Below, in pieces: positions 24,945-33,454 of a stretch of 64,000 nucleotides of DNA. The stretch's first letter is position 1. Each line of letters opens with the position of its first letter. A model generated the notes under the pieces. The model made no database searches, was not told the origin of the DNA, and saw only the letters and a program-made list of their open reading frames with translations. The position numbers were made by a program, and so were the translations under genes. The stretch is from Streptomyces sp. NBC_01264 (lineage in GTDB: Bacteria; Actinomycetota; Actinomycetes; Streptomycetales; Streptomycetaceae): the NCBI RefSeq assembly GCF_026340675.1, contig NZ_JAPEOX010000001.1, positions 4,836,001 to 4,900,000 on the forward strand, in the 5' to 3' direction.

Positions 24945-25318
24945 GCCTGTCGTTCGCCGACTGCCACGACCCGACGGGAAGAGTCCACGGCCTGCCCACC
25001 TTCCCCTGGCGTCTGGCCCCCGATGGCCTTGCCACCCGCCGCCAGCTCCGCGCTCTGGGGCTGCGGCCCGGCGGTCAGGACATCGCCGGACAGGTGCTCC
25101 GCCCGCGCTTTCGGCGCGGCCCGCTGGCCGCGTTCCTGTACCGCGTCGACCGGGCCAAGCCGGTCCGGCCGATGACCCCGGCCAAAACCGCCGCGCTGGC
25201 CAAGGCCAACACCGCCCGCCGCACCTGCCCCGAATGCCGCCGCGACGCCGGATACGTCATCCCGGCCCAGCTCGGCATGTGCGTCCCCTGTGCCTACCCC
25301 GAAGGAGCCACCCCGTGA
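24941..25318 (+). CDS. RRQRL-motif zinc-binding small protein
   Basis: A 125-residue protein. Its middle carries TRRQLRALGLRPGGQDI (a variant of the RRQRL motif seen in AICE proteins) and its end has two Cys pairs (CPECRRD, CVPCAY) forming a likely zinc knuckle. Function unknown; it probably binds nucleic acid or a transfer protein. ATG 24941 overlaps the SpdB-like gene by four bases and its stop overlaps the next GTG. Confidence 0.75.
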   Translation: MSLSFADCHDPTGRVHGLPTFPWRLAPDGLATRRQLRALGLRPGGQDIAGQVLRPRFRRGPLAAFLYRVDRAKPVRPMTPAKTAALAKANTARRTCPECRRDAGYVIPAQLGMCVPCAYPEGATP

Positions 25319-25575
25319 CCAACACGACCGCATGGCCCGCCGGCGTCATCGCCCGCTACCTGACCAAGGCCGCCGAGATCACCGGCGACCACGAGGCCAC
25401 CGTCGACGTCAGCCAGGACCGCGACCGGACCACGGCGACCTGCCGGGGCTGCGAGCGGGACATCTCCACCAACCTCAACTACATGACCGAGGGCGCCAAG
25501 CGCGACGCCCAGAAGCACGCCGAGACCTGCCGCGCCCTGCCCCGCCCCACACCGACCGCCGGGAGCACCCGGTGA
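25315..25575 (+). CDS. Small Cys/His protein of AICE operon
   Basis: An 86-residue protein starting at GTG 25315 (GTGA overlap with the previous stop). ATCRGCERD and KHAETC provide a C-x2-C...H-x3-C set likely to bind zinc. The N-terminal half forms a helix and beta hairpin (IARYLTKAAEI, ATVDVSQDRDRTTATC). I do not recognise a named family. Confidence 0.7.
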   Translation: MTNTTAWPAGVIARYLTKAAEITGDHEATVDVSQDRDRTTATCRGCERDISTNLNYMTEGAKRDAQKHAETCRALPRPTPTAGSTR

Positions 25576-25955
25576 ACAACCTCCCCGAACTCCCCGCGCA
25601 CGCCAACGTCGTCCGCCTCCCGGACGGCACCCACGTCTACGCCGATCCGGCCACGCTGCCCGCCGCGTACGCCGGGCCGCAGGTTGTCCATCAGCACATC
25701 CACCAGGCCCCGCCCGACCGTACCGTCCAGCGCATCGCCCTCGGCTCCGGAGTCGGGGCCGGGGCGGTGGCGGCCGGCGTGTACTTCGGTCCGCTCCTGA
25801 TCGCGGCCTTGACCGCGATCGCCGCGAACATCGCCTTCCTCGCCTTCCTCGCGCTCGTTCTCGGCTGGGCCGTCCACACGGTCGTGAAGTCGGTCGGCAG
25901 CCCGCACGGGACGCAGGCCGTGAAGAACGTGCGCAAGGCCCGCCGCCGGGGCTGA
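25572..25955 (+). CDS. DUF6251-like membrane protein
   Basis: A 127-residue protein starting at GTG 25572 (overlap with previous stop). A soluble N-terminus (LPAHANVVRLPDGTHVYAD, QVVHQHIHQAPPDRT) precedes a hydrophobic region of about 55 residues forming two helices (SGVGAGAVAAGVYFGPLLIA and ANIAFLAFLALVLGWAVHTV). It ends with a basic tail KNVRKARRRG. Matches an AICE family recalled as DUF6251; function unknown. Likely sits with the SpdB-like protein in the membrane. Confidence 0.7.
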   Translation: MNNLPELPAHANVVRLPDGTHVYADPATLPAAYAGPQVVHQHIHQAPPDRTVQRIALGSGVGAGAVAAGVYFGPLLIAALTAIAANIAFLAFLALVLGWAVHTVVKSVGSPHGTQAVKNVRKARRRG

Positions 25956-25989
25956 CCTCCCCCCTTCACCTCTCGTGAGGAGTTCTCGC

Positions 25990-26157
25990 ATGCTCTCGAT
26001 CGTCAGCCGCTACGTCCTCATCGTGGCTCTCGGCCTCGCGCTCGGAATGGCCCTGCTGTGGCTGTCTCGCACGTGGGGACATCAGATCGGCTGGACTGCG
26101 TTCCTCGCCGTGGAAGCCGTTCTCGTGGTCCACATCCTGCTCCCGCGCCGCCGCTGA
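25990..26157 (+). CDS. Tiny two-helix membrane protein
   Basis: A 55-residue protein, MLSIVSRYVLIVALGLALG then WTAFLAVEAVLVVHILL and RRR tail: two transmembrane helices with positive-inside ends. I choose ATG 25990 because GAGGAG lies eight bases upstream; ATG 25975 would bury that site. Small Spd-type membrane proteins are common in this position. Confidence 0.65.
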   Translation: MLSIVSRYVLIVALGLALGMALLWLSRTWGHQIGWTAFLAVEAVLVVHILLPRRR

Positions 26158-26233
26158 CGGCTGCCCGATCCACCCGGCCCCGTGCCGGGTGGTGAGGGGA
26201 GTCGGACAGACCGGCCCCGGAGTGGAGCCCGTG

Positions 26234-26473
26234 ATGGAGAAGAACCCGAAGTTCACCGTCGGCGAGATCGCCAAGCTGACGTGGCTGACCGCCCGGATGG
26301 CCAAGCGCGGTATCGCCAGCCAGACCGTCTACCAGGGCGACCTTGAGCGCAAGTTCGAGCGAGTCATCGAGAGCGCCCGCAAACGCGAAGCCCAGGAGGC
26401 CGCCGACAAGGCGGAGGCCGAGAAGGCCGTCCGCAAGGCGAAGGCCAAGGCCAAGGCCCTCAAGACGAAGTAG
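26234..26473 (+). CDS. Small charged coiled-coil protein (DUF6257-like)
   Basis: A 79-residue protein. The N-terminal part (FTVGEIAKLTWLTARMAKRG, VYQGDLERKFERVIE) looks globular and helical; the last 35 residues are a Lys/Glu/Ala coiled coil (AQEAADKAEAEKAVRKAKAK). It matches small proteins I recall as DUF6257 located just before the AICE transfer ATPase. Start ATG 26234; a GTG further upstream (26189) would lack conserved sequence. Confidence 0.68.
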   Translation: MEKNPKFTVGEIAKLTWLTARMAKRGIASQTVYQGDLERKFERVIESARKREAQEAADKAEAEKAVRKAKAKAKALKTK

Positions 26474-26569
26474 TTGTGCCCCGGGGCGGCCGTCCCTCTC
26501 GCCAAAGAATGCCGGCCGCCCCGGGCCCCACCCACCCTGAGCCAGTCAGTGAGAGCAGGAGCTTTCAGC

Positions 26570-28690
26570 ATGACCGACAACGTCGTTCCCCTGTTCAAAG
26601 ACCCCTCCACCTCGACCGACACCGTTACCGCGGCTTCCCCCACCCCGGCCCCCGTCGCCGCTGACGTGGTGCGGCCGGTTCGGGTGTGGAGGCGCACCGC
26701 GCGCGGTCTGCGTACGGCCGTCACCAGCGAGCAGTCCCGCACCGCCGCCCGCCTCGTCGCACGGCACGGCATGTACGTCATCGGCGGTACAAGGATCACC
26801 GCGAAGCGAACGTGGGACGGACGGACCGCCTCCCGGTACGAGCGGATGATCCGCGCCGCCGAAGCGGGCGGGAACTTCGAGGAGGCCAAGGAGTGGGAGG
26901 ACCGGCTGCAGCGCTTCCGCTCCGGCCGCCACCACCGCCGCATGGACCTGCTCCGCTCCGCCCCCGACCTCGCCAAAAGCGCGGCCGTCGGCACCGGCCT
27001 CACCGTCGGCGGCCTCCTGCTCCTGGGGATCGTGCTGGCCATAGCCAACAAGGACATCTCGTGGCTGTTCGCCCCGATCGGCGCGGTGATCGAGGCGATC
27101 CGCATGGTCGTGGTCGTGGCCACCGTCGTGTGGGGCCCCGCGCTGGTTGTCGGGCCGTGGCTGGCCTTGCTGGCCCTGTGGGGCGTAGGCCGCCGGCAGC
27201 AGACCGCACCACAGTGGACGCTGCCCGCGCGGCAGCGCGACGACGCCGGAGCGCCCATCACCCCGTCGATCGTGGTGACGGCCCTGCGTGACCTTGGTAT
27301 CGCCCCGCTGCGGGGTGCGATCAAGGACATGGGGGATGCCGGGGCTGCGATGCTCGGCCCGATCCGGATCGCCGGATGCGGCGTCGAAGTCGACGTCACC
27401 CTCCCCTCCGGTGTCTCCACCGCCGAAGTGCAGGGCCGCCGCCGGAAGCTCGCCGAGAACCTCGCTCGCCACGAACACGAAGTCTTCATCACCCTCCCGG
27501 CCGCCGCGCGCACGGTCCGGCTGTGGATCGCCGACTCCGGCGCACTGGACGAGCCGATCGGCCCCTCCCCGCTGACCACCGACGCCACGATGACCGCGAA
27601 CTACAAGACCGGCAAGGCACCGTGGGGTCAGGACCTGCGCGGCGACGCGGCGGCCCTCAGCGTCTACCAACGCCACCTCCTCATCACCGGCCTGTCCAAC
27701 CAGGGCAAGACCGCATCCCTCCGAGCGCTGGCCCTGTGGCTCGCCAAGGACCGCACGGTCGAGTTCCGGATCGCCGACCTCAAGGGCGTGGGCGACTGGG
27801 GCATGTTCGACGGCCTGGCCACCACCCTGATCCAGGGGCCGACCGACGAGCACGTCATCGAAGCCACCGAGATGCTCGAAGGCCTCGCAGCCGAGATGGA
27901 CCGCCGCATTCTGGCACCGCCGGGAACCGTCTTCACGCCGCTCGTCGGCATCGTGGACGAGGCGCAGGTCGCGTTCATGTGCCCGGCCATCGGACCCGAC
28001 AAGCGCCCGTACGGCGGGTCGAAGGCCACCTCCCGCTACTTCATGGCCGTACGGAAGATCCACAACCAGGGCCGGGCCGTGGACGTCACCCTGTGGGAAG
28101 GCACGCAGGACCCCACCGACCAGAATCTCCCCAAGCTCGTCCGCGAAGGCGCCCACACCCGCATCTCCCTCGTCCTGGGCACCGAATCCCAAGCCCGCAT
28201 GGCCCTGGGAGACAAGGCCATCGACGGTGGGGCAGCTCCGCACCTGCTGCGCCAGGGTCTCGACAAGGGCACCGTCGTGGTGGCGTCGGACGGCATCTCC
28301 GTCCCGGCCGGGCAGGCGTCCATCACGGTCCGCACCCACTTCATCGACACCGAGCAGGCCGCCGAGATCGCCGAGCAGGCCAAGGCCCTGCGCGACGGCA
28401 TCACCACCGCCCGCACCACCGACCACGGACCGGCCCTCGACCCGCTCGCCGACATCCTGACCGTCCTCGGCACGGACTCGCGTGTCCTCACGCAGGACGT
28501 CCTCAAGCGCCTCGCCGCGCTGAACGAGAAGGCCTACGGAGGCTGGTCGTTCCTCGACCTCAAGCGCGTCCTCGACGGCACCGGCGCCGACCCGTACAAG
28601 TCCGAAGGCCGCATGTCCATCAGCCGCGAACGCCTCACCCGCGTCCTCGCAAACCGCCCCGACACCGGTTCCGCTTCCGCCGCCGAGTAG
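26570..28690 (+). CDS. FtsK/SpoIIIE-type DNA translocase, conjugal transfer protein (TraB/TraSA-like)
   Basis: A 706-residue transfer ATPase. An N-terminal basic region is followed by two or three membrane helices (about residues 140-210: GGLLLLGIVLAIA, IRMVVVVATVVWGPALVV). The motor domain has Walker A GLSNQGKT near 375-382 and Walker B GIVDEAQ near 460. A C-terminal winged-helix-like segment (about 620-695) would recognise clt repeats. In Streptomyces elements a single protein of this kind moves double-stranded DNA to the recipient as a hexameric pump. No relaxase is present, as expected. Confidence 0.93.
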   Translation: MTDNVVPLFKDPSTSTDTVTAASPTPAPVAADVVRPVRVWRRTARGLRTAVTSEQSRTAARLVARHGMYVIGGTRITAKRTWDGRTASRYERMIRAAEAGGNFEEAKEWEDRLQRFRSGRHHRRMDLLRSAPDLAKSAAVGTGLTVGGLLLLGIVLAIANKDISWLFAPIGAVIEAIRMVVVVATVVWGPALVVGPWLALLALWGVGRRQQTAPQWTLPARQRDDAGAPITPSIVVTALRDLGIAPLRGAIKDMGDAGAAMLGPIRIAGCGVEVDVTLPSGVSTAEVQGRRRKLAENLARHEHEVFITLPAAARTVRLWIADSGALDEPIGPSPLTTDATMTANYKTGKAPWGQDLRGDAAALSVYQRHLLITGLSNQGKTASLRALALWLAKDRTVEFRIADLKGVGDWGMFDGLATTLIQGPTDEHVIEATEMLEGLAAEMDRRILAPPGTVFTPLVGIVDEAQVAFMCPAIGPDKRPYGGSKATSRYFMAVRKIHNQGRAVDVTLWEGTQDPTDQNLPKLVREGAHTRISLVLGTESQARMALGDKAIDGGAAPHLLRQGLDKGTVVVASDGISVPAGQASITVRTHFIDTEQAAEIAEQAKALRDGITTARTTDHGPALDPLADILTVLGTDSRVLTQDVLKRLAALNEKAYGGWSFLDLKRVLDGTGADPYKSEGRMSISRERLTRVLANRPDTGSASAAE

Positions 28691-28983
28691 AGGGAGCCGA
28701 CCCCGATCCAGTCAGGGAGGCAGGGAGAACTCCCTCACCCCCTCCCTGACCCGCCTCCCCGGGCTTGACCAGCGGAAATGATCTGCCAGGGAGGCAGGGA
28801 GGCACCGCAGGTCAGACCCCCGAAACCCCCTCCACAAGCCTCCCGGCAGAGGGTGCCCAAGCCTCCCTGCCCACCCGGTGGCAGGGATTCCGTTTTACCC
28901 GTCCGAACATGCCGAGAGCGGCCCCCCTCACGCCAATGGTTGGGGCCGCTCTCGTCCAGAACGCAAGAACTGGAGAGACCAGC
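28691..28983. repeat. Repeat-rich gap between transfer ATPase and PrimPol (candidate clt or ori)
   Basis: CAGGGAGGCAGGGA occurs at 28713-28726 and 28787-28800, and inverted relatives (CCTCCCTGAC, GCCTCCCTGCC) occur at 28741 and 28861. A 13-bp hairpin (CGAGAGCGGCCCC) spans 28913-28954, 30 bases before the PrimPol ATG. Iterated words next to transfer and replication genes are typical of clt or origin sequences. Confidence 0.55.
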
Positions 28984-29901
28984 ATGACCCACCCGATCGA
29001 CTTCCCGCGAGACCCCGCCCGACCGGCCTTACCCACGCACCTGCGCGCCGCGCTCCAGCTCGCCGAACTCGGCATCCCGGTCCTGCCCCTGCGGGAGGGC
29101 AAGCTCCCCTTCGGGAACTGCTGGGACTGCACGAGCAGCGCATGCGGCGACCGACCCCACATGAAAGCCGCCGGCCCCTGCCACTGCCCGGCCCCCTGCC
29201 ACGGCTGGGCCGCCGCAACCACGGACTACGACCTACTCGCCTCACCGGCATGGGCCTTCGCCTGGAAGCAGGCTGAAGCAATCGCCTACCACCCCGGCGG
29301 CGGCAACCTCACCGTCGTCGACCTCGACAACCCCGACGCGGTCACCTGGGCCCGCCGCAACCTCCCCCCGACCAAGGTCGTCCCCACCACCCGGGGCCAA
29401 CACTGGATCTATCGGGGGGCCATGCAGTCCGCCAACAACGTCCGGCCCGGCATGGACATCAAGTCCCTTATGGCCTACGCCGTGTGGCGCGGCCCTGGCA
29501 CCGGCCCCATCAACACCCTGCCGGACCTCGTCCGGGCGCTGGTCGTCAGGGAAGAGTCCACCCGGCCCCTTCGCGGGGAGGTGGACTCTTCGTCACCCGC
29601 CCGCGCCACCTGGGACCGATCGGTCGCCACCGGCTGCCGACACACCGACACCTTCGTCCAGACCGGCCTCAACCGGGGACTCGCCAGGGTCGCCGCCTGC
29701 CACGACGAGGGGGCCGGCAGCGCCGCCTACGGGGTCGCCCGCTTCCTCGCCAACCAGCACATCGCCTGCCCCGGCCCGTGCGGGCTGGAGACCCTTGGGC
29801 GCCTGATCATCGACGCGGCCGTTGCCGTCGGCGTGCCCGAGGCGTACGCCGAACGCGCAGTCACGCGTGGCCTTGCCGCTGTGGCGGTGAGGGCGGCGTG
29901 A
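28984..29901 (+). CDS. Bifunctional DNA primase/polymerase (PrimPol) of the AICE
   Basis: A 305-residue archaeo-eukaryotic primase-like protein. It begins with the PrimPol motif ALQLAELGIPVLPLREGK, then a Cys-rich insert (CWDCTSSACGDRP, CHCPAPCHGW). The metal-binding motif is LTVVDLDNPDA, and a TTRGQHWIYRG beta hairpin and MDIKSLMAYAVW complete the domain. It should make primers and begin DNA synthesis at the element origin. With the downstream SF3 helicase it forms the replication module of RepPP-type AICEs. ATG 28984 with GGAGAG upstream. Confidence 0.88.
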   Translation: MTHPIDFPRDPARPALPTHLRAALQLAELGIPVLPLREGKLPFGNCWDCTSSACGDRPHMKAAGPCHCPAPCHGWAAATTDYDLLASPAWAFAWKQAEAIAYHPGGGNLTVVDLDNPDAVTWARRNLPPTKVVPTTRGQHWIYRGAMQSANNVRPGMDIKSLMAYAVWRGPGTGPINTLPDLVRALVVREESTRPLRGEVDSSSPARATWDRSVATGCRHTDTFVQTGLNRGLARVAACHDEGAGSAAYGVARFLANQHIACPGPCGLETLGRLIIDAAVAVGVPEAYAERAVTRGLAAVAVRAA

Positions 29902-30215
29902 CCACCGGCCCCCGCTCCGCCGAACCGACCCCCGCCCCGGACGGCAGTGGTGCGCCGAAGGTCGTCGCCGAAGGCGTCCCTCCTGCTGTTCGCTCTGACC
30001 CCGGCTGGGACGACGGGCGCCGCCCCGTCGCCTGGCTCCGCATCACCGCCCCCGGACGCGGCGTGACCCCGTCCGTCCGGTCTTGGTGCGCGTGCGGGCG
30101 GGACCTGTTCGCCGCCGGCCAGCGGCGCGCGCTCGCCCTGATCGCCGACCACGAGCAGCACCGCACCGACTGCCCCCACATCACGCCCGCCCAGGAAGGG
30201 AGGAAGGCCGCATGA
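29898..30215 (+). CDS. Small Cys/His protein between PrimPol and helicase
   Basis: A 105-residue protein starting at GTG 29898 (overlapping the PrimPol stop) and ending in an ATGA overlap with the helicase gene. The N-terminal half is disordered. The second half has SWCACGRDLFAAGQRRAL and ADHEQHRTDCPH, a C-x-C...H-x3-H...C arrangement suited to zinc. The position suggests an accessory to replication; I do not recognise a family. Confidence 0.7.
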   Translation: MTTGPRSAEPTPAPDGSGAPKVVAEGVPPAVRSDPGWDDGRRPVAWLRITAPGRGVTPSVRSWCACGRDLFAAGQRRALALIADHEQHRTDCPHITPAQEGRKAA

Positions 30216-31654
30216 GCCTCGCCGAGGAGCTGCCCGCTCCGTCCAACCCGATGGCCGTCGCACGCAGGATCCTGCCCGGCTGGCAGGACGAACAGGGGCG
30301 CCTGCTATGCCGCCGGTGGCGGGGCTCGTGGATGCGCTGGACGGGCACCTGCTGGCGCGAGTTCGAGGAGCAACAGATGCGCGCCACCCTCTACAAGGAG
30401 CTGGAGCACGCGACCTACGTCGCCGGCCTCGACAAGGACGGCCTGCCCGAGGTCAAGGACTGGGCGCCCACCCGCACCAAGCTCGGCAACCTCCTGGACG
30501 CCCTCTCGGCCATCACCCTGCTGCCCTCCGAGGTCGACGCACCCTCCTGGACCGACCGGGAAGAAGCCGCAGGGGACCGCAGCCCGATCGTGGCGTGCGA
30601 GAACGGACTCCTGCGGATCCGTGACCGGGCCCTGCTGCCCCACACCCCCGGATTCTTCAACCTCGTGTCCGTGCCGTTCGCCTACGACGAGAACGCCACG
30701 GCCCCGACCTGGCAGAAGTTCCTCAACCAGCTCTGGCCCGACGACCCCAGCGCCATCCAGGCCTTGCAGGAATGGTTCGGCTACGTCCTGTCCGGCCGCA
30801 CCGACCAGCAGAAAATCCTGCTGATCAAGGGGCCCACCCGGTCCGGGAAGGGCACCATCACCCGGGTCCTGACCGAGTTCGTCGGCAAGAAGAACATCGC
30901 CGGTCCGACCCTGGCCAGTCTCGGTACCAACTTCGGACTGTCCTCCCTCGTGGACAAGCCGCTGGCCGTCATCTCCGATGCCCGTCTGACCGGCAACGAG
31001 GGCGGTCAGGTGGTGGAGCGGCTCCTCACCATCTCCGGTGAGGACACCATCGACATCGACCGCAAGTACCGCGACCTGTGGACCGGGAAGCTGCCCACCC
31101 GGTTGATGATCCTCACCAACGAACTCCCTAGCTTCGGAGACTCCTCCGGCGTGATCGCCCGGCGGTTCATCGTTCTCAACATGACCGTCTCCTGGCTCGG
31201 CAAGGAAGACACCACCCTGGATGAGTCCCTCAAGCGCGAGATGCCCGGCATCCTCAACTGGGCCCTCGATGGACTCGCCCGCCTCCAGCAGACCGGCCGG
31301 ATCACCCAACCCGCCTCCTCTCAAGACGCGGTCATGATCATGCAGGACACCGCATCCCCCACCAGCGCATTCGTACGTGAACGCTGCGCCACGGGGCCCG
31401 ACTGTGTCGTGCCCGTGGATGCTCTGTGGAGCGTCTGGCGGGAATGGGCCGAGGACAACGGCGTTCGCGCCGGAACGAAGCAGGTCTTCGGTCGCAACCT
31501 TCAATCCGTCGTTCCCCAGCTTCGTCGGGAACGGCCTCGCGACGAGTACGGCCGGCAGGTCCCGACGTACAGCGGGATCACGCTCACGCAGTTCGCTCCA
31601 CAATCCCCTGAGTCGCGACTCAAGCGACTCAACCCCGCTCAGACCGCCCTCTGA
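30212..31654 (+). CDS. SF3 helicase / P4-type primase (AICE replication)
   Basis: A 480-residue D5/P4-family protein. The D5-like N-domain (residues 60-190: TLYKELEHATYVAGL, VACENGLLRI) leads into an SF3 helicase core with Walker A GPTRSGKGT near 206, a LIKG strand, VDKPLAVISDARLTG (Walker B) near 250 and sensor-1 LMILTNELPSFGD near 300. A C-terminal winged helix (about 400-460) follows. SF3 helicases unwind the origin and load with PrimPol. Its 3' end carries half of a 23-bp inverted repeat. Start ATG 30212, coupled by ATGA. Confidence 0.9.
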   Translation: MSLAEELPAPSNPMAVARRILPGWQDEQGRLLCRRWRGSWMRWTGTCWREFEEQQMRATLYKELEHATYVAGLDKDGLPEVKDWAPTRTKLGNLLDALSAITLLPSEVDAPSWTDREEAAGDRSPIVACENGLLRIRDRALLPHTPGFFNLVSVPFAYDENATAPTWQKFLNQLWPDDPSAIQALQEWFGYVLSGRTDQQKILLIKGPTRSGKGTITRVLTEFVGKKNIAGPTLASLGTNFGLSSLVDKPLAVISDARLTGNEGGQVVERLLTISGEDTIDIDRKYRDLWTGKLPTRLMILTNELPSFGDSSGVIARRFIVLNMTVSWLGKEDTTLDESLKREMPGILNWALDGLARLQQTGRITQPASSQDAVMIMQDTASPTSAFVRERCATGPDCVVPVDALWSVWREWAEDNGVRAGTKQVFGRNLQSVVPQLRRERPRDEYGRQVPTYSGITLTQFAPQSPESRLKRLNPAQTAL

Positions 31655-31684
31655 GCCGCTCTGAGTCGCTTGAGTCGCGACTCA
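31609..31684. repeat. Perfect 23-bp inverted repeat around the helicase stop codon
   Basis: Arms 31609-31631 and 31662-31684 are exact reverse complements, separated by 30 bases containing the helicase TGA. Each arm includes the 14-bp palindrome TGAGTCGCGACTCA and an extra TGAGTCGC word, giving six copies of the octamer in both directions. It lies just upstream of xis: candidate replication origin iterons or an operator. Confidence 0.75.
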
Positions 31685-31736
31685 ACGCAATGTGAATCCA
31701 ACACGCACAGGACCGTCAGACGGCAAGGAGTGGACG

Positions 31737-31922
31737 ATGGCCCGCCCGCAGATACTCAAGCTTGCTGAGGTGCTCGCAGAGATCGACATGAGCCGAGCCG
31801 CCTTCTACCGGATGCGCGCCCGGGGCCAGGCCCCCCGGTTGCGGAAGCTCCCCAACGGACAGATCCGCGTTCGGCGCGCGGACCTCGACGACTGGTGGGA
31901 GACCTGCGCCAACGCCGCCTAA
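31737..31922 (+). CDS. xis: Excisionase (MerR-like helix-turn-helix)
   Basis: A 61-residue winged-helix protein: ILKLAEVLAEIDMSRAAFYR, then MRARGQAPRLRKLPNGQIRVR and ADLDDWW, the standard AlpA/Xis pattern. It bends att DNA to favour excision by the integrase encoded 65 bases downstream. AAGGAG lies seven bases before ATG 31737; ATG 31692 upstream is unlikely. Small size and location fit AICE Xis. Confidence 0.85.
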   Translation: MARPQILKLAEVLAEIDMSRAAFYRMRARGQAPRLRKLPNGQIRVRRADLDDWWETCANAA

Positions 31923-31938
31923 CCCCGCACATGACTAC

Positions 31939-31970
31939 GAAGGGGCCCACACGTCCGTGGGCCCCTTCGG
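31939..31970 (+). terminator. Hairpin between xis and int
   Basis: Perfect 13-bp arms (CGAAGGGGCCCAC and complement) with loop acgtcc, starting 17 bases after the xis stop and ending 18 before the int ATG. No T run, so it could attenuate int expression or protect the upstream mRNA. Confidence 0.65.
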
Positions 31971-31987
31971 CCATTCAGGAGAGCTGC

Positions 31988-33367
31988 ATGCAGACCTATG
32001 ACGTGCGCGTCTGGAACATCCGGCGCCGGACCAGCAAAAGCGCACCCTTTCAGCTTCGTTGGACCGTGGACGGCAAGGTCCACCAGGAACCGTTCCTGAC
32101 CAAAACACTCGCGGACGCTCGCCGGGCCCAGCTCGTGACGGCCGCTGGCCGGGGCGAGGCCTTCGACACTGAGACCGGGCTGCCGATCTCGGAACTGCGC
32201 CAACTGAATCGCACGTCCTGGTACACCCATGCGCGGGCGCACGTCGCGATGAAGTGGCCGCAGGCTGCTGCCAAGCATCGCGCGAGCATTGCCGAGAGCC
32301 TGAGCATCGCCACGATGGCGCTCTGCCCGAACGGCAGGGGGCGGCCGGACGATGAGCTACTGCGCCGTGCCCTGTACCAGTGGGCGTTCAACGCCGGCCG
32401 CCACGGGCAGGACCCCCCGGAGGAGGAGATTCGGGCGCTGACCTGGATCGAGAAAAACTCTCCGGCGATGGTGGACCTCGACAGCGCAAGCAAGATGCGC
32501 GCGGTTCTGGATGCCCTGGCGAGGCGGAAGGACGGGAAGTCGGCAGCTCCCAACACCATCCGGCGCCGTCGGGCCGTACTGAGTAACTGCCTCCGCCTGG
32601 CCGTCGAGAAAGAACTCCTTCCAAGCAATCCTCTATACCGGGTGCACTGGGAGACCCCGAAGGCCGTCGAGGAACTCGACGAACGAAGCGTCGCCACTCC
32701 GGCGCAGGCCATGACGCTGCTGGAGGGCGTTCGCGGGCAGGGGCCTCGGGGTGAGCATCTCGTGGCGTTCTTCGGGTGCATGTACTACGCAGCGATGCGG
32801 CCCGAGGAGGTCTCTGTACTCAGCCTTGACCAGTGCACTCTTCCTGAGGACGGGTGGGGTCGAGTGGATCTCTCCGGGGCGCGCCCGCAGGTCGGCGCCG
32901 GGTGGACGGACGATGGCAAGCCCTACGAGGAAAGGGGCCTCAAGCACCGCGCCCGGCGGACCGTCCGGCGCGTCCCGATCCCGCCCGTGCTTGTCGCCCT
33001 GCTGCGCGAGCACATCGACCGCTTCGGGGCAGACGCGGACGGCCGGCTGTTCAAGGCCGTTCGAGGGGGACCGATCCGGTCCCAGGAGTACGGCGCAGTG
33101 TGGAAGGAAGCCCGGCGTCGGGCTCTCACTCCGACACAGGCGGCATCCCCCCTTGCGTTCATCCCGTACGACCTCCGCCACGCCTGCGTGTCCTTCTGGC
33201 TGCGTTCCGGGGTCAGCCTGGCCGAGACGGCCCGCAGGGCGGGGCAGAGCATCGCAGTGCTTCAGCGCTACTACGCCAAGGTGCTGGACGGTGAGGAGGA
33301 GCGCATGAACGAGCTGATCGACCAGGGGTTCGCGGACCAGGCGAAGAGTGATCGGACTACGTCCTGA
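31988..33367 (+). CDS. int: Tyrosine recombinase, AICE integrase
   Basis: A 459-residue integrase. The N-terminal arm-binding and core-binding parts (SAPFQLRWTVDGKVHQEPF, SIAESLSIATMALCP) precede the catalytic domain. Box I Arg is in YYAAMRPEEVS (about 270) and box II is YDLRHACVSFWL. The nucleophile Tyr is in LQRYYAKVL (about 427). In box II the usual His of HxxR is Tyr, and the later H/W position is Gln (AGQSIAV); the first is common among AICE integrases, the second is less usual. The gene ends 146 bases before attR. ATG 31988, with GGAGAG upstream. Confidence 0.93.
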   Translation: MQTYDVRVWNIRRRTSKSAPFQLRWTVDGKVHQEPFLTKTLADARRAQLVTAAGRGEAFDTETGLPISELRQLNRTSWYTHARAHVAMKWPQAAAKHRASIAESLSIATMALCPNGRGRPDDELLRRALYQWAFNAGRHGQDPPEEEIRALTWIEKNSPAMVDLDSASKMRAVLDALARRKDGKSAAPNTIRRRRAVLSNCLRLAVEKELLPSNPLYRVHWETPKAVEELDERSVATPAQAMTLLEGVRGQGPRGEHLVAFFGCMYYAAMRPEEVSVLSLDQCTLPEDGWGRVDLSGARPQVGAGWTDDGKPYEERGLKHRARRTVRRVPIPPVLVALLREHIDRFGADADGRLFKAVRGGPIRSQEYGAVWKEARRRALTPTQAASPLAFIPYDLRHACVSFWLRSGVSLAETARRAGQSIAVLQRYYAKVLDGEEERMNELIDQGFADQAKSDRTTS

Positions 33368-33379
33368 CGCTGCGGAAAC

Positions 33380-33396
33380 CTGGCCGCAGGTTGGCC
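33380..33396. promoter_or_regulatory. Candidate integrase arm-binding site (right)
   Basis: TGGCCGCAGGTTGGCC, a direct copy of the site at 21693-21708. It lies 117 bases from the right att repeat, in the gap after int. Confidence 0.6.
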
Positions 33397-33454
33397 GTAC
33401 GCACTGGTCAACAGTGGGATACGGGTGAGACAGCGTGAGACAGGCCGAACGCGA

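Noticed and set aside
28984..31654. RepSA-type rolling-circle replication module
   Set aside because: No HUH motif or rolling-circle initiator is present; the genes are PrimPol and SF3 helicase.
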